A DNA stretch of 64,000 nucleotides from Polyangiaceae bacterium (GCA_013214025.1 JABSRN010000170.1:62001-126000); one strand, 5' to 3'. Positions 43,458 through 52,902 are shown, counted from the stretch's first letter. Notes: generated by a model from the letters alone, not told the origin. Numbers and translations are program-made.

Positions 43458-44501
43458 CTAGCTCGCGGCTGAGCTCCGGTTGCGTCCGCCGCGATGTCTT
43501 CGCGCTAGCGCCCGGTAGTCCATGGCGGGGGTGGTGAGTCGCGAGGAGGCGGCGGAAGGTGACTCTCGCATGAGAGCCACCATCTGTCGGAGTTCGTCAG
43601 CTGCTGTGGGATCTCTAGCTTGGTCGAGCGCGGTGGATGCGTTGTTGAGCTGTTCGGGCAGTTGCCCGGACGTATGCCCCCGCCGCTGGAGATCGAGATA
43701 ACTGCTAGCGAGTGAGTTGTGATCGAAGCCATGTCGCACCAAGAACACCGTGGCGACGTCGAACAACGCGGGACAGCTCAGCCTACCGTCTTCTGCCAGA
43801 ACACAAGCTGCCTGGAAATAATTGAAGAAGGGCACCACCCGCGAGCCGAAGGCTTGGAAGGTACTCGGTGGCGTTTGTCGGTCGAGATGGATCAAGATAC
43901 GTTCGACACAATCGCTCTTCCGAACGGAGGCGGCCGCGCTCAGGGTACGCAGCTTCAAGTCTCGATAGACCTGGCCTGCCGAGAGGATCTTTCTCAGTTC
44001 GCGGTCGCTGACACGCTCGGAGCATATATCGGCGTACAAACAGTAAACAAAGGCGTCGGCTTCCGCGTCGTCGCCGACGAGCACCTCCATCGGGTCGAGG
44101 GTACTGGCGTTCTGTATGCGCACCCGGCCTTCCAACAGTTCGGGCAGTTTGTAGCCCAGCTGATCGCGCAATCCACGAAAACGAAAGCGGAAGATGTTGC
44201 TCAAATTAGGCTTGAGGCTGAGCTCATCGAAGCGCACTTTGTCGAGTCGGAGCTTCGCTTCGACGCTGTTTCGCAACTGTCGCGGACTGCCGCTCAGAAT
44301 GTGAATGTGTGCGCCGCTCTCGCCTAGGGCCTGCAATAAGGGGCCGGCGCCCGGCACCGCGACCTTTTCTTCGGGGCTCTCTAGGGCTGTTCGGATCAGA
44401 TCGCGAACCGTATCGAATTCCGTACGGAGGTAGGTCTTGTCAAGATCCCAGCGGGCAACGAATAAGGGGCCGTGGCTCGGGGCTGTGCGGGGGGGGGTCA
44501 T
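43458..44501 (-). CDS. HAD-like hydrolase fold protein
   Basis: 347 residues. The N-terminal half has a HAD phosphatase-like motif set: WDLDKTYL (Asp19, Asp21; DxDxT form), HILSGSP at 68-73, and VGDDAEADAF with Asp144 and Asp145. So metal-dependent phosphatase activity is plausible; it recalls the DUF2183 (App1-type) branch. The C-terminal 100 residues are helical and Arg/Ser-rich at the end. The substrate is unknown. It lies downstream of the kinase-AAA gene on the same strand with a 66-base gap. Confidence 0.7.
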   Translation of the reverse strand: MTPPRTAPSHGPLFVARWDLDKTYLRTEFDTVRDLIRTALESPEEKVAVPGAGPLLQALGESGAHIHILSGSPRQLRNSVEAKLRLDKVRFDELSLKPNLSNIFRFRFRGLRDQLGYKLPELLEGRVRIQNASTLDPMEVLVGDDAEADAFVYCLYADICSERVSDRELRKILSAGQVYRDLKLRTLSAAASVRKSDCVERILIHLDRQTPPSTFQAFGSRVVPFFNYFQAACVLAEDGRLSCPALFDVATVFLVRHGFDHNSLASSYLDLQRRGHTSGQLPEQLNNASTALDQARDPTAADELRQMVALMRESPSAASSRLTTPAMDYRALARRHRGGRNRSSAAS

Positions 44502-44567
44502 GGACAGAGCCGACCGCGCTCGGTGGGAAGAAGCTCTCGCGTGGCAGGGCCCACAGCGGCTTGGATC

Positions 44568-47240
44568 CTAGGGCGTCCAGGCAACACGTTTAGTCGTCAG
44601 GTTGGCGAGTAGCTCTCCCGACTTACACTTCTTGGCGACCTCGATGGCGTCGTCTAGGTACTTGAGGGCATCCTCTGAGTCCAAGCGGGCGTGGGCTACC
44701 TGAGCGAGGGAGCCCAGCAGATGGGCGCGCTCGACACCCGCCGGGCCCGTCATGTCGAGGGCCTCACGCAGAACGCCGCTAGCATCCGAAAAATCGCCGG
44801 CGAGGGTGAGGGCGTCTCCGAGCTTGCGTCCGAAGATGGAAACGGCGCGCATGGGGTCGTCGATTTCACCCCGATAAATCTCTTCCCTTGCTGTGGTCAG
44901 TCCGCGGCGGAGGGATGACACTGCGGCGGGTAAATCGCCACGGGCCATGGCTCGGTCGGCGACCTGTTCGAGCAACATGAGAGCCTCGAAAGAGTCCTGG
45001 GCGTGGTAGGCGTGCACGGCGAGGGCTTCGATGGGAGCCTCGCATTCCTCGTAAACTCTGACGGCGCCTGCGTGCAGCTCTCGGCGAACTTCGGCGGGTG
45101 TCGCGACCAGGATGATCTCGCGGAAGAGCGGGTGGGAGAGGCTGACGATGGTTCCGTTCTCTTCGATCATGCCGGCGGCGCCGAGGCTGACGAGAGTCAT
45201 GCTGACGTCGAGGGATTTCCCGACAAGCCGCTTGATGGAATCTACTTCGGCTTCGTCGCCAAGCACGCCCAGGGCCTGCAGTACCTTTCGCTCGGCGGGA
45301 TCGAGAGTGGAGATGCGCTGGGCGATCAAGTCGGCCAAGCGGGTGGGGGGTTGGGTTCCGCCGTCTTGGAGAAAGCGGATGACTTGCTCTAAGTAGAGCG
45401 CCGGCACGCCCCGGGTCCCCGCGTCATTAAGGGCCTGCAAGCTCTCGCTCGGACGACTGGTCTTGAGCACTCGGGTCACGATGGGAGCTGCCAAGCCGCC
45501 GATGACGCGGGTGGCGTGCTGGGCGCCCCAACCGGGATCCAGACCCGGCGTGTGGCATGCGATGAACAGCGCTTCGACGGCGGGGGGATCCCCCAGGCAA
45601 TCAGCGAAGGCCGTTCGGCTCGATCCGTCGACGCGATGTAAGTCATCGATCGCCATGATGATGCGCTTCTTGCTGTTCCGATCGCGACAGTCCTTCAACG
45701 CCCAGCGCAGCGCATCGCCGAGATCTGAGCGACGCTCGGCCGGCGAGCGTCGGTCGTTTGAGCTCACCCGTCCCGCAAATAATTCGTCCAGTCCACGGGA
45801 GGCGCTGGTGTCGGCGTTCGTCCAACGGTTCTTGTCGGGGATGCTGGAGTCTCCGAGCAAGGCCGATACGGCGCGTCGAAGAGCGAAATAGGCGACCTCG
45901 GCCCAATAGGGATCCGGGCCCGTGCGTACGACGATATCGCCGGCCCGCTCGGAGCGATCGAGAAACTCGTTTACCAAGCGGGTCTTGCCGGCACCCGATT
46001 CGCCAACGATTCGACCGCCGCATAGGAGGCCGCTGGCTTGATTGCGACGGTCCTCGAGCCAATCGAGATCATCCTCCCGCCCCAGCAGGGGCAGGGGCAG
46101 TTCGACCGGTTCTGCGGGCGCGGGACGCTCGCTCTTGACCGGTAGGCGGGCGCCACACTCGAAGCAGAAACGCGCCATCGGTACACTCGCGGTGCAGACG
46201 GGGCACTCCACTACCTTGCCGGGCAGCATCGACATCAGCGGCGCTGGCGGCACGCTCTGGGCCTCTTCGAGTCCGGCAGTGAGAGCGTCGGCGAACTCCT
46301 GACCGTCTTGGTATCGATCCGCGCGCTCCTTGGCGAGCGCCTTATGCACGATCTCCACGAAAATGTCGGGGATGTCGCGTTCCGGCGCTACCTGACGAGG
46401 GTCGGGTACCGGGACGGACAGGTGCATCATCACTACCTGCGTGGGACTTTCGGCTTCGAAGGGCAGCCGTCCGGTGAGCAGCTGAAACAGAATCACGCCC
46501 ACCGCGTACAAGTCGGCACGCCCGTCAATGTCGTCGCCTCGTCCTTGCTCGGGCGCCATGTAGTCAGGCGTGCCGCAGACGATACCGGGCATCGTCACAT
46601 TAGCGGCTTCCGAATCTGTCTTGAGCTTGGCGAGACCGTAGTCGACGACTTTGACGAAGTCTCCGCCGCGCCGCATGGGTTCGAGTAAGATGTTTTCGGG
46701 CTTCAAATCCCGGTGAACGATATCGATCTCGTGGGCTTCGATAAGGGCAGCGAGCACCTGAAGCAGCACATCGACGATTCGCTTGAAGGGCAGGGGGCCT
46801 TGCTCGTATGCCACTCGCGCGAGGTCCTTGCCGCGCAGGTACTCCATCACCAAGTAGGGCGAACCCTCTTCGGTCTTGCCGAAGTCGATGACACTGACTG
46901 AGTTCGGGTGGTTCAGCTTGCTGGCAGCCCGGGCTTCGGTCATAAAGCGTACTATGGAATTTTCGTCCGCCAGTAGGTGCGGGTGGATGACTTTGACGGC
47001 GACGGTGCGCGCCAGCGCTCGCTGTTCGGACCGGTAGACGCGGCCCATTCCGCCGACACTCAGCAGATCGAGAATCTGGTAGCCACCGGGCAAGGTCCTG
47101 CCGACCAGAGGGTCATCGTTTTCGGTGCCGATGGCACCTACCGGGAAGCCACAGCCTGGGCAATATTGATGGTCCGTGGCGCACGCGGTGGCGCACTGGG
47201 GACACGGGCGCATAGGGGCGGAGGGGGGCTGTTCCATCAA
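44568..47240 (-). CDS. Zinc-ribbon Ser/Thr kinase fused to AAA and TPR regions
   Basis: 890 residues. Order: zinc ribbon CPQC...CPGC (13-30), Ser/Thr kinase (about 53-310), second zinc ribbon CPVC...CFEC (about 343-362), an AAA/STAND-type ATPase with Walker A GESGAGKT near 415 and a Walker B-like MAIDDLHR, then helical TPR-like repeats to the end. The kinase has the HRDLKPEN catalytic loop, but the DFG motif is DYG (VVDYGLAK), a tolerated change; GTPDYMAPEQ is intact. STAND-like fusions act as switches that assemble on signal. It is divergent from the MshEN gene. Confidence 0.93.
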   Translation of the reverse strand: MMEQPPSAPMRPCPQCATACATDHQYCPGCGFPVGAIGTENDDPLVGRTLPGGYQILDLLSVGGMGRVYRSEQRALARTVAVKVIHPHLLADENSIVRFMTEARAASKLNHPNSVSVIDFGKTEEGSPYLVMEYLRGKDLARVAYEQGPLPFKRIVDVLLQVLAALIEAHEIDIVHRDLKPENILLEPMRRGGDFVKVVDYGLAKLKTDSEAANVTMPGIVCGTPDYMAPEQGRGDDIDGRADLYAVGVILFQLLTGRLPFEAESPTQVVMMHLSVPVPDPRQVAPERDIPDIFVEIVHKALAKERADRYQDGQEFADALTAGLEEAQSVPPAPLMSMLPGKVVECPVCTASVPMARFCFECGARLPVKSERPAPAEPVELPLPLLGREDDLDWLEDRRNQASGLLCGGRIVGESGAGKTRLVNEFLDRSERAGDIVVRTGPDPYWAEVAYFALRRAVSALLGDSSIPDKNRWTNADTSASRGLDELFAGRVSSNDRRSPAERRSDLGDALRWALKDCRDRNSKKRIIMAIDDLHRVDGSSRTAFADCLGDPPAVEALFIACHTPGLDPGWGAQHATRVIGGLAAPIVTRVLKTSRPSESLQALNDAGTRGVPALYLEQVIRFLQDGGTQPPTRLADLIAQRISTLDPAERKVLQALGVLGDEAEVDSIKRLVGKSLDVSMTLVSLGAAGMIEENGTIVSLSHPLFREIILVATPAEVRRELHAGAVRVYEECEAPIEALAVHAYHAQDSFEALMLLEQVADRAMARGDLPAAVSSLRRGLTTAREEIYRGEIDDPMRAVSIFGRKLGDALTLAGDFSDASGVLREALDMTGPAGVERAHLLGSLAQVAHARLDSEDALKYLDDAIEVAKKCKSGELLANLTTKRVAWTP

Positions 47241-47653
47241 TCAGCAGTCCAAGGTCGTGTCCCAGCGGAGGTCTGCGGTGGGGCCAGTCTGCACAACGCG
47301 TCGTCGCGGTCACTGCACCGCCCCGCGTTGCTGCGCTCTGAAGCGGCGCTTAGCCCGCTATGCTGCTGTATTGCCACCTATGGAACCCCACGACCGGACG
47401 ATTCGATGAGACCGCCGCGGCCTTCCCACCAAAACACGAGCCCGATGGTAATCGGGCAAAGCCTGTGAAATCAATCATTTAAGTGGTGTCCAGCTGGGAG
47501 CGGTGATGGCTACCGAACGGACTCGGCAAAGCAGCTGGAAACACCCACGAATTCTGCCCTAGGGCTGGGGCCGGGGGCAGCGCTGACTTCGCCAAGTATC
47601 GTGAATTGTCGGACTCTGGGCCACGAAAGAACTCCCGGTCTACCATCCGCCAC
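47241..47653. other. 413-base divergent region with an inverted-repeat-rich leader
   Basis: Between the kinase-AAA gene (-) and the MshEN gene (+). No tRNA or supported gene is seen. The half nearer the MshEN gene holds three inverted repeats (47440-47457, 47485-47545, 47554-47580), described separately. Confidence 0.5.
47440..47580 (+). ncRNA. Candidate structured RNA leader of the MshEN gene
   Basis: Three helices can be drawn. (1) GCCCGAT/ATCGGGC around GGTA (47440-47457). (2) GGTGTCCAGCTG (47485-47496) with CAGCTGGAAACACC (47532-47545): 7 plus 5 pairs and a 2-base bulge, enclosing CGGT/ACCG. (3) CTGCCC/GGGCAG (47554-47559 and 47575-47580). The coding start is 74 bases downstream. GCAAAGC occurs twice and GGCTACCGAA once, strings that recall parts of GEMM-type c-di-GMP riboswitches, but the order does not fit cleanly. 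Inference; transcription is not shown. Confidence 0.35.
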
Positions 47654-48544
47654 ATGAATGCTTTGCGCGTCCGTCTGGGGGACCTCCTAATCGAATCTGG
47701 CTTGCTGAAGCAGGCGGATCTGGAAACTGCGCTCCAAAAGCAAAAGGCGAACGGGGGGCGCTTGGGTGCCGTACTGATCGAGAGCGGATTGGTGAGTGAA
47801 ACCCAGGTGACGCAAATTCTCAGTCAGCAGCTGAGCGTGCCCTGGGTATCGCTGCATCACATCAATTTTACGCGCCAGTTGCTCAACCTTGTTCCGGTGG
47901 ATTTCGTCGAGAAATATAGCTTGGTACCGATCTACGTACGGCGCGTCCGCGGCTTGGGGGATGCCCTGTATCTAGCGATGGACGATCCGACCAACGAGGA
48001 GGCGATGCTGGACATCGCTAAGTATTCGGGTCTTCATGTTCGCGCGATGATAGCTCCGCTCTCGGATATCAAGGCTGCCATTCGTGTGTACTACGGGGTT
48101 GGCGAAGAGCTGCCGCCCACCAAAGTCGAGGGGCGAGGCGGGCGGCAGAGTAGTGGCGCCCCAGCAAGCGTCGCTATCGAGGTGATCGAGTCGGAGCCCC
48201 CGGATGACCGCTCGGTGCCCGTTATTCCGAGTGAATACCCGAAACCTATTGGCGGAGCTCCCCTTGTCGCCATGACTCTCAACGACGGCACCACCGTCGA
48301 ATTACCAAAGCGAACAAAAATGACGTCGGACAAACCTGAAGATGACTCGGCTGACTCCGAGGAACAACTCACCGCCCGGGATCTGATCTCAGCGCTCCGA
48401 GCCGTTTCCCACGGAGCGGATGCGAGCGAAATTCTGGGCAACGAAGTGCGGTGGGAATCACTCTTTTCCGCTCTGCTCTCCCTGTTGTTGAAGAAACAAT
48501 TGATTGCCGATTGGGAGTTCATTGAGGAATACAAGAAGATCTGA
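47654..48544 (+). CDS. MshEN-domain protein (c-di-GMP-binding type)
   Basis: 296 residues. Residues 5-75 hold two tandem repeats of the MshEN motif (RLGDLLIESGLLKQADLETA and RLGAVLIESGLVSETQVTQI, each followed by Q), the pattern that binds c-di-GMP in type II secretion/MSHA ATPases. The segment to about 150 continues the GspE N-terminal domain (VPWVSL, FVEKYSLVPIY, DPTNEEAM). There is no ATPase domain; the C-terminal half is a linker plus helices. So it is probably a stand-alone c-di-GMP-responsive adaptor. ATG at 47654 is preferred over an upstream TTG at 47606. Confidence 0.85.
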   Translation: MNALRVRLGDLLIESGLLKQADLETALQKQKANGGRLGAVLIESGLVSETQVTQILSQQLSVPWVSLHHINFTRQLLNLVPVDFVEKYSLVPIYVRRVRGLGDALYLAMDDPTNEEAMLDIAKYSGLHVRAMIAPLSDIKAAIRVYYGVGEELPPTKVEGRGGRQSSGAPASVAIEVIESEPPDDRSVPVIPSEYPKPIGGAPLVAMTLNDGTTVELPKRTKMTSDKPEDDSADSEEQLTARDLISALRAVSHGADASEILGNEVRWESLFSALLSLLLKKQLIADWEFIEEYKKI

Positions 48545-48560
48545 CAGGCGGCGCTGACGC

Positions 48561-49379
48561 ATGGGGGAACGAGTTCGGCTGAATGTCTCTGGGGGAGTGG
48601 CGACCGTCACCCTGAGTCGCGCGGACAAGCGCAACGCTCTGGATCTCTCCGCTTTTGAGCAGATTGTCGCTGCCGGCGAGCAACTCGGGGCTGACAATCG
48701 CGTGAGGGCCGTGGTGCTGCACGGTGAAGGTCCGGATTTTTGCGCGGGCCTGGACGTCATGGGCGTGATGGCGGATCCCGGAGCGGTACAGAAGCTGTTG
48801 ACGCGAAATCCGGATGTGTCCTCCGCGAATCTAGCCCAACGCGTCGCCAGGATCTGGCGTGAGCTGAAGGTTCCGGTGGTAGCTGCCCTGCACGGATCTG
48901 TTCTCGGCGGCGGGCTTCAAATCGCCCTCGGCGCCGACATGCGGGTGGTGCACCCCGCAGCGAAGCTGTGCGTGATGGAGATTCATTGGGGGTTGATCCC
49001 GGATATGAGTGCCTCGCTCACCCTTCCCGAACTCGTCGGTCGCGACCGTGCCTTGGAGCTCACCCTCAGCGGACGGGTGCTGAGTGGGATCGAGGCCTTT
49101 GAGTTAGGCTTGGCCACGAAGCTGGCTGACGAACCGCTCGAGGCGGCCGCATCGTTAGCCGCAGACATTGCTGCTCGCAGTCCCGATGCGGTGCGGGGCA
49201 TCAAAGAAATATTTTCTGCGCGGGAGGCGAGCGATGCTTCTCGGTTGCTAATCGAAGAGCGAATTCAGCGCCGGATCCTCGGCTCAAAGAACCAGTGGGA
49301 GGCGGTCTCTGCCAACTTGGAGAAACGCCCCGGGGTCTTCGAGGAGCCCATGCCGGAGCCGCCGGACTCTTCTGGCTAA
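48561..49379 (+). CDS. Enoyl-CoA hydratase/isomerase (crotonase) family protein
   Basis: 272 residues, standard for the family. The oxyanion-hole motifs are FCAGLDV and GSVLGGGLQIALGADMRV; GLIPDMSASLTLPELVG covers the second catalytic region, where an Asp stands at a position often Glu. This points to a variant such as a dienoyl-CoA isomerase-like enzyme, but the substrate cannot be read off. It begins 16 bases after the MshEN gene, probably cotranscribed, and converges with the Cys-hydrolase gene. Confidence 0.88.
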   Translation: MGERVRLNVSGGVATVTLSRADKRNALDLSAFEQIVAAGEQLGADNRVRAVVLHGEGPDFCAGLDVMGVMADPGAVQKLLTRNPDVSSANLAQRVARIWRELKVPVVAALHGSVLGGGLQIALGADMRVVHPAAKLCVMEIHWGLIPDMSASLTLPELVGRDRALELTLSGRVLSGIEAFELGLATKLADEPLEAAASLAADIAARSPDAVRGIKEIFSAREASDASRLLIEERIQRRILGSKNQWEAVSANLEKRPGVFEEPMPEPPDSSG

Positions 49380-49427
49380 GCGGGTCTAGCTGAGCGGGCC
49401 CGGTGGGGCCATGCAATTCCGCTGCTG

Positions 49428-51098
49428 TCAGTATGCGGCGGCGACGGGGAGGGGCTCTGCCGGCGTCTTGCTGATATCGATGGCACGTTCCAGCCATTCG
49501 ATCCGCGGACGAATCCGATGCACGATCTCTCGTTTGGGGGTGCGTCGCGCTTCGACTTCCCAGGAGCGGATGGTGGGGCGTCCGGCGTTGCCGACGATCA
49601 GCACGGGCATGCCGGTGATGGGGTCGTTCTCGTAGATGTAAAACGAATGGTAGTGCCGGGTGTGGCGATCCCAAGGAGTGTATCCCTGAATCATCACGAT
49701 ATCGCCGGGTCGGTAGCGGTCGCTGTTGTCCGTCAGATATTCGAGTAGCTCGTCGCGTTCCCCGAGGGGGATCCGTTCGTCTTTCGGCACGTCGTACACC
49801 TCGAACCATTCGGGATGGTTACGAGCAATGTCGAGAAAACCCTGCACCCGACGTATTTTTGCGCGATCGAACTGGTTGAAGTTGAAGCGCCCCTCGGTCC
49901 GCCCGGGTTTCTCCCCCTTGACGTTCCACCAGCTCCCGGCAGCGCGTTCGATGGTGTCGACGAGAAAGTCGATACAGACTTGTGGGGTCTGGGCGCGGCC
50001 CTCTCTATCGAACACTCGGTATCGCTCCCCCTGAAAGTCGTAAGAACGTCGACCTCTCATGTAGGCGTTGAACCAACGGGTTCGGAGCTTGCCGTCCCAC
50101 TGATGCCCGTATTCGCGCTTCGGTTCGTCGAAGGGCAGGTGTTCGTCGATCTGCTCTAGCATGGCGTTACGCAGGCCCTGAACGGCGCGGCGTCGTCGGG
50201 CCTCGGATGCCCGGAATGCGTCGACCATCGATTTCATGCTGTGGCTGATGACCTCGCACTCCAACTCGAGAGTGGCACTGTCCGAACGAATCACGCTGGG
50301 GGCCCACAAGTTGCCGTAGCGAAGGTTCGCCACGATGTAGTCAGCGGTGATGTGGCGCACGTTCATTTTGGAGAACCCGAGCTGATACTGCAGCCCTCGA
50401 ATGTCGCGATGCAGCGGCGGATCCTCCGGTTCGCCGGTCCCGAAGCGATCGAGGTGGAGTACGAGCAGCTCCTCGCCGCGCAGTGGGCCGTCCGTGTAAT
50501 AGTAGCGTTTGCCGGGTCGGCGTTCGGCGTGATAGGTGTGGGGGCCCCGCTGAACCCAGATCTTGTCTTCGCGGAACAGATGCTTCAGCTCGACTTGGCT
50601 CACCAATGCGAATGCGGCGTTCGGGTCGTCGGCGAAAAGATAACCGTCTTTCAGTAGGGTTTTTCGTCCGTCTTCCGGGTAATTGACGAAGTGTTTTAGC
50701 AGCCGTGCGAGGGCGCCCCAGGGGTGGCGGCTCCGGGCGAAGAGCTTGCGGAAGCTTTTCACCGCGACCGAGATCTCCTCGCCGTCGTCGTCCACCCAAG
50801 TGGGGGTGGTGATGAACAAGCCGGGCTCTGCCTTCGTGCGAGCGAGCATCTCTCGGCGATTCGCTTCAAATTTTACGGCGCCCGGTAGTGCCGGGATGGT
50901 CATCACCTGTCGTAGACGGTCTTCGCAATTTCGCCGATCGGTCTCGTGAACGCTCTGACGGTCCGCGGCTGAGGGCCGAAAAACGGCGCCGTGGCGAGCG
51001 GCCAGTTCCACGTCGAGCGGGATACTGGGTCGATCGTAGAGGATGCTCCACAAGACGAGCAGGATGGCGGCGCTGGATACTAAGGCACGGAGAAGCAT
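49428..51098 (-). CDS. Membrane-anchored putative Cys hydrolase
   Basis: 556 residues. An N-terminal helix (MLLRALVSSAAILLVLWSIL) anchors it, with a basic and Trp-rich soluble part. The C-terminal third looks like a papain-fold (NlpC/CHAP-like) hydrolase: Cys in PQVCIDFLVDT near 373, then PGDIVMIQG, His in RHYHSFYIYEND near 481 and Asn in LIVGNAG near 501, giving a Cys-His-Asn set. Such enzymes often cut peptidoglycan peptides or amide bonds. No exact family is recognised. A TTG at 51122 could add eight residues. Confidence 0.7.
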   Translation of the reverse strand: MLLRALVSSAAILLVLWSILYDRPSIPLDVELAARHGAVFRPSAADRQSVHETDRRNCEDRLRQVMTIPALPGAVKFEANRREMLARTKAEPGLFITTPTWVDDDGEEISVAVKSFRKLFARSRHPWGALARLLKHFVNYPEDGRKTLLKDGYLFADDPNAAFALVSQVELKHLFREDKIWVQRGPHTYHAERRPGKRYYYTDGPLRGEELLVLHLDRFGTGEPEDPPLHRDIRGLQYQLGFSKMNVRHITADYIVANLRYGNLWAPSVIRSDSATLELECEVISHSMKSMVDAFRASEARRRRAVQGLRNAMLEQIDEHLPFDEPKREYGHQWDGKLRTRWFNAYMRGRRSYDFQGERYRVFDREGRAQTPQVCIDFLVDTIERAAGSWWNVKGEKPGRTEGRFNFNQFDRAKIRRVQGFLDIARNHPEWFEVYDVPKDERIPLGERDELLEYLTDNSDRYRPGDIVMIQGYTPWDRHTRHYHSFYIYENDPITGMPVLIVGNAGRPTIRSWEVEARRTPKREIVHRIRPRIEWLERAIDISKTPAEPLPVAAAY

Positions 51099-51537
51099 GG
51101 ATATCACTCGCTCCCAACTCAAGTGAGGCAGTGCCGCTGGAATGGGTCGCGTGGGACCGGACTTGGGTGTAGTGATTCCCAGATGTGGCGTGGCTCAGAG
51201 TGTCTCGAGGGCCAGAATAGCTCAAGAGCGATGTTTGTTAGTGTGGCGCGCTGGAGCTCTCGGCGCAAAGAAACTGGGGGAGTGGCGGCCATGCATTTCC
51301 TCTACGAAGGACGTTGCGGAAGGTCCGGTCCGTCGGGGCTTTGATGCCCGGGGGTGTCCTGCGGTTCAGCTCTCACTTTCTGTGGAAATAGCGGCGGGCC
51401 GCGGGCTGGGTTTCCAGAGCGAAAACATTTTCCTCAAATCGGTGAATGAGGCTGAATATCCCGAAATTTCCCTAAGTCGCAGTGCGGCATGGGGTGTCGC
51501 CTTGGTAATTCTGGCTCGAGTGGGATAAGCCTCCGGG
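51099..51537. other. 439-base divergent intergenic region before xseA
   Basis: It separates the Cys-hydrolase gene (-) from xseA (+) and must hold both promoters. The right part is AT-richer (near 51420-51475) than its surroundings. An open frame at 51142-51528 shows no protein-like character. No hairpin terminator, tRNA or repeat was found. Confidence 0.45.
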
Positions 51538-52902
51538 GTGGCGAGTCGGGATGACGATATCATCAGCGTGGCGGAGCTCGGGCGCCGGCTCAAGGGCGCC
51601 GTAGAAGCTGCCACCAGCAACAGCTGGGTAGAGGGGGAGATCGCGAGCCTGAAGCGAGCTGCTTCCGGTCATTGCTATTTCACCCTGCGCGATGAGCGGG
51701 AGGACGCCTCCATCGACTGCGTGATGTACCGCTTCCAGGCGCAACGGGTTCGCCGCTTACTGGAGGAAGGCGCCCGCGTGCAGCTTTTCGGGCGGGGCTC
51801 GTTCTGGGTGCCCCGGGGCCGGCTGCAATTTGTCGCGGAGCGTGCGCGCCCGGCAGGTCGGGGGGCGTTGCTTGAGGCGCTCGAAAAATTGAAGCAAAAG
51901 CTGGCGGCCGAAGGGCTCTTCGACGTGGAGCGAAAGCGGCCGCTGAGCGCGCGCCCGCAGATCATCGGGGTGGTGACGAGCGGCCACGGAGCGGCCTTCG
52001 AAGACATTCGCACGGTCGCGTTTCGGCGCGGTGGTGTGAAGCTGGTGCTCAGCCCCGCACTGGTTCAAGGGGAAGCGGCGCCCAACAGCATCGTCGCGGC
52101 TCTCGATCTGCTCGAGAAATATTCGAAGCTCGACACCATCATCGTGGGGCGAGGTGGCGGCTCCGGAGAAGACCTGATGGCGTTCAACGACGAGCGGGTT
52201 GTGCGCCGGGTGGCGGCCTGCGGCATTCCGGTCGTCAGCGCCGTTGGGCACGAAATCGACACTACCCTCACGGACTTGGTTGCCGATCGACGAGCCGCGA
52301 CTCCCTCACAGGCGGCCGAAATCGCCGTTCCGGATCAAGCGGCCCAAGCCCGGGAGCTCGCTCATTGCTTGCAGCGCGCGAGCCGAGCGCTGACAGCCAG
52401 GCTCGCTGAAGACTCCGGCACCATAGCAAGGCTGCGGGGCCGCCTCTCGGACCCTCGTTTTCTGATAGCTGAGCGCCAGCAACGCCTGGATGAATACAAT
52501 TGGCAGCTGGAGCGCCAGATCTCTGAGCAGATCCGTCAAGGGCGCGACACCGTCGCCTCCCGCCATGGACGACTGCTGGCTCGGCACCCCGCGCGGGTGA
52601 TCGCCGAATCGCGCGCGACTTTATCGCCACTCGAAGCTCGCATGATTGCCAGCGCGCGATTTTCTCTGCAAGCCGCGCGGAATCAATTCACTCAACATGT
52701 TGCCAAATTGGAAGCCACGAGTCCGTTGGCGGTACTGGGTCGCGGCTACGCGATAGCGACCGACTCCCAGGGACAAGCCGTTCGGGACGCCGCCGATCTG
52801 TCCGTCGGGGCCAAGTTTGAGCTTCGGGTCCGATCGGGCAGCCTGAGCGCGACCGTCTCTGAAGTACGGCCGGCCAAGGTCACGGGCGAGGGGGCGGGGT
52901 GA
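51538..52902 (+). CDS. xseA: Exodeoxyribonuclease VII large subunit
   Basis: 454 residues. With XseB it degrades single-stranded DNA in both directions. The N-terminal OB fold (SWVEGEIASLKRAASGHCYF) is followed by the catalytic domain motifs GVVTSGHGAAFEDI, VGRGGGSGEDLMAFNDE and SAVGHEIDTTLTDLVAD, then a coiled coil and a C-terminal LGRGYAI segment. The start is GTG 51538 following CCTCCGGG, without a strong site. No xseB is adjacent. The aroE gene overlaps the stop (GTGA). Confidence 0.96.
   Translation: MASRDDDIISVAELGRRLKGAVEAATSNSWVEGEIASLKRAASGHCYFTLRDEREDASIDCVMYRFQAQRVRRLLEEGARVQLFGRGSFWVPRGRLQFVAERARPAGRGALLEALEKLKQKLAAEGLFDVERKRPLSARPQIIGVVTSGHGAAFEDIRTVAFRRGGVKLVLSPALVQGEAAPNSIVAALDLLEKYSKLDTIIVGRGGGSGEDLMAFNDERVVRRVAACGIPVVSAVGHEIDTTLTDLVADRRAATPSQAAEIAVPDQAAQARELAHCLQRASRALTARLAEDSGTIARLRGRLSDPRFLIAERQQRLDEYNWQLERQISEQIRQGRDTVASRHGRLLARHPARVIAESRATLSPLEARMIASARFSLQAARNQFTQHVAKLEATSPLAVLGRGYAIATDSQGQAVRDAADLSVGAKFELRVRSGSLSATVSEVRPAKVTGEGAG

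Noticed and set aside
47440-47580. Naming the leader a GEMM c-di-GMP riboswitch.
   Set aside because: Only short strings (GCAAAGC, GGCTACCGAA) match, the spacing is too long and the first GGCAAACC element is absent. Left as a candidate structured RNA.
51142-51528. A 128-codon plus-strand frame before xseA.
   Set aside because: No domain, no ribosome site, composition unlike a protein.
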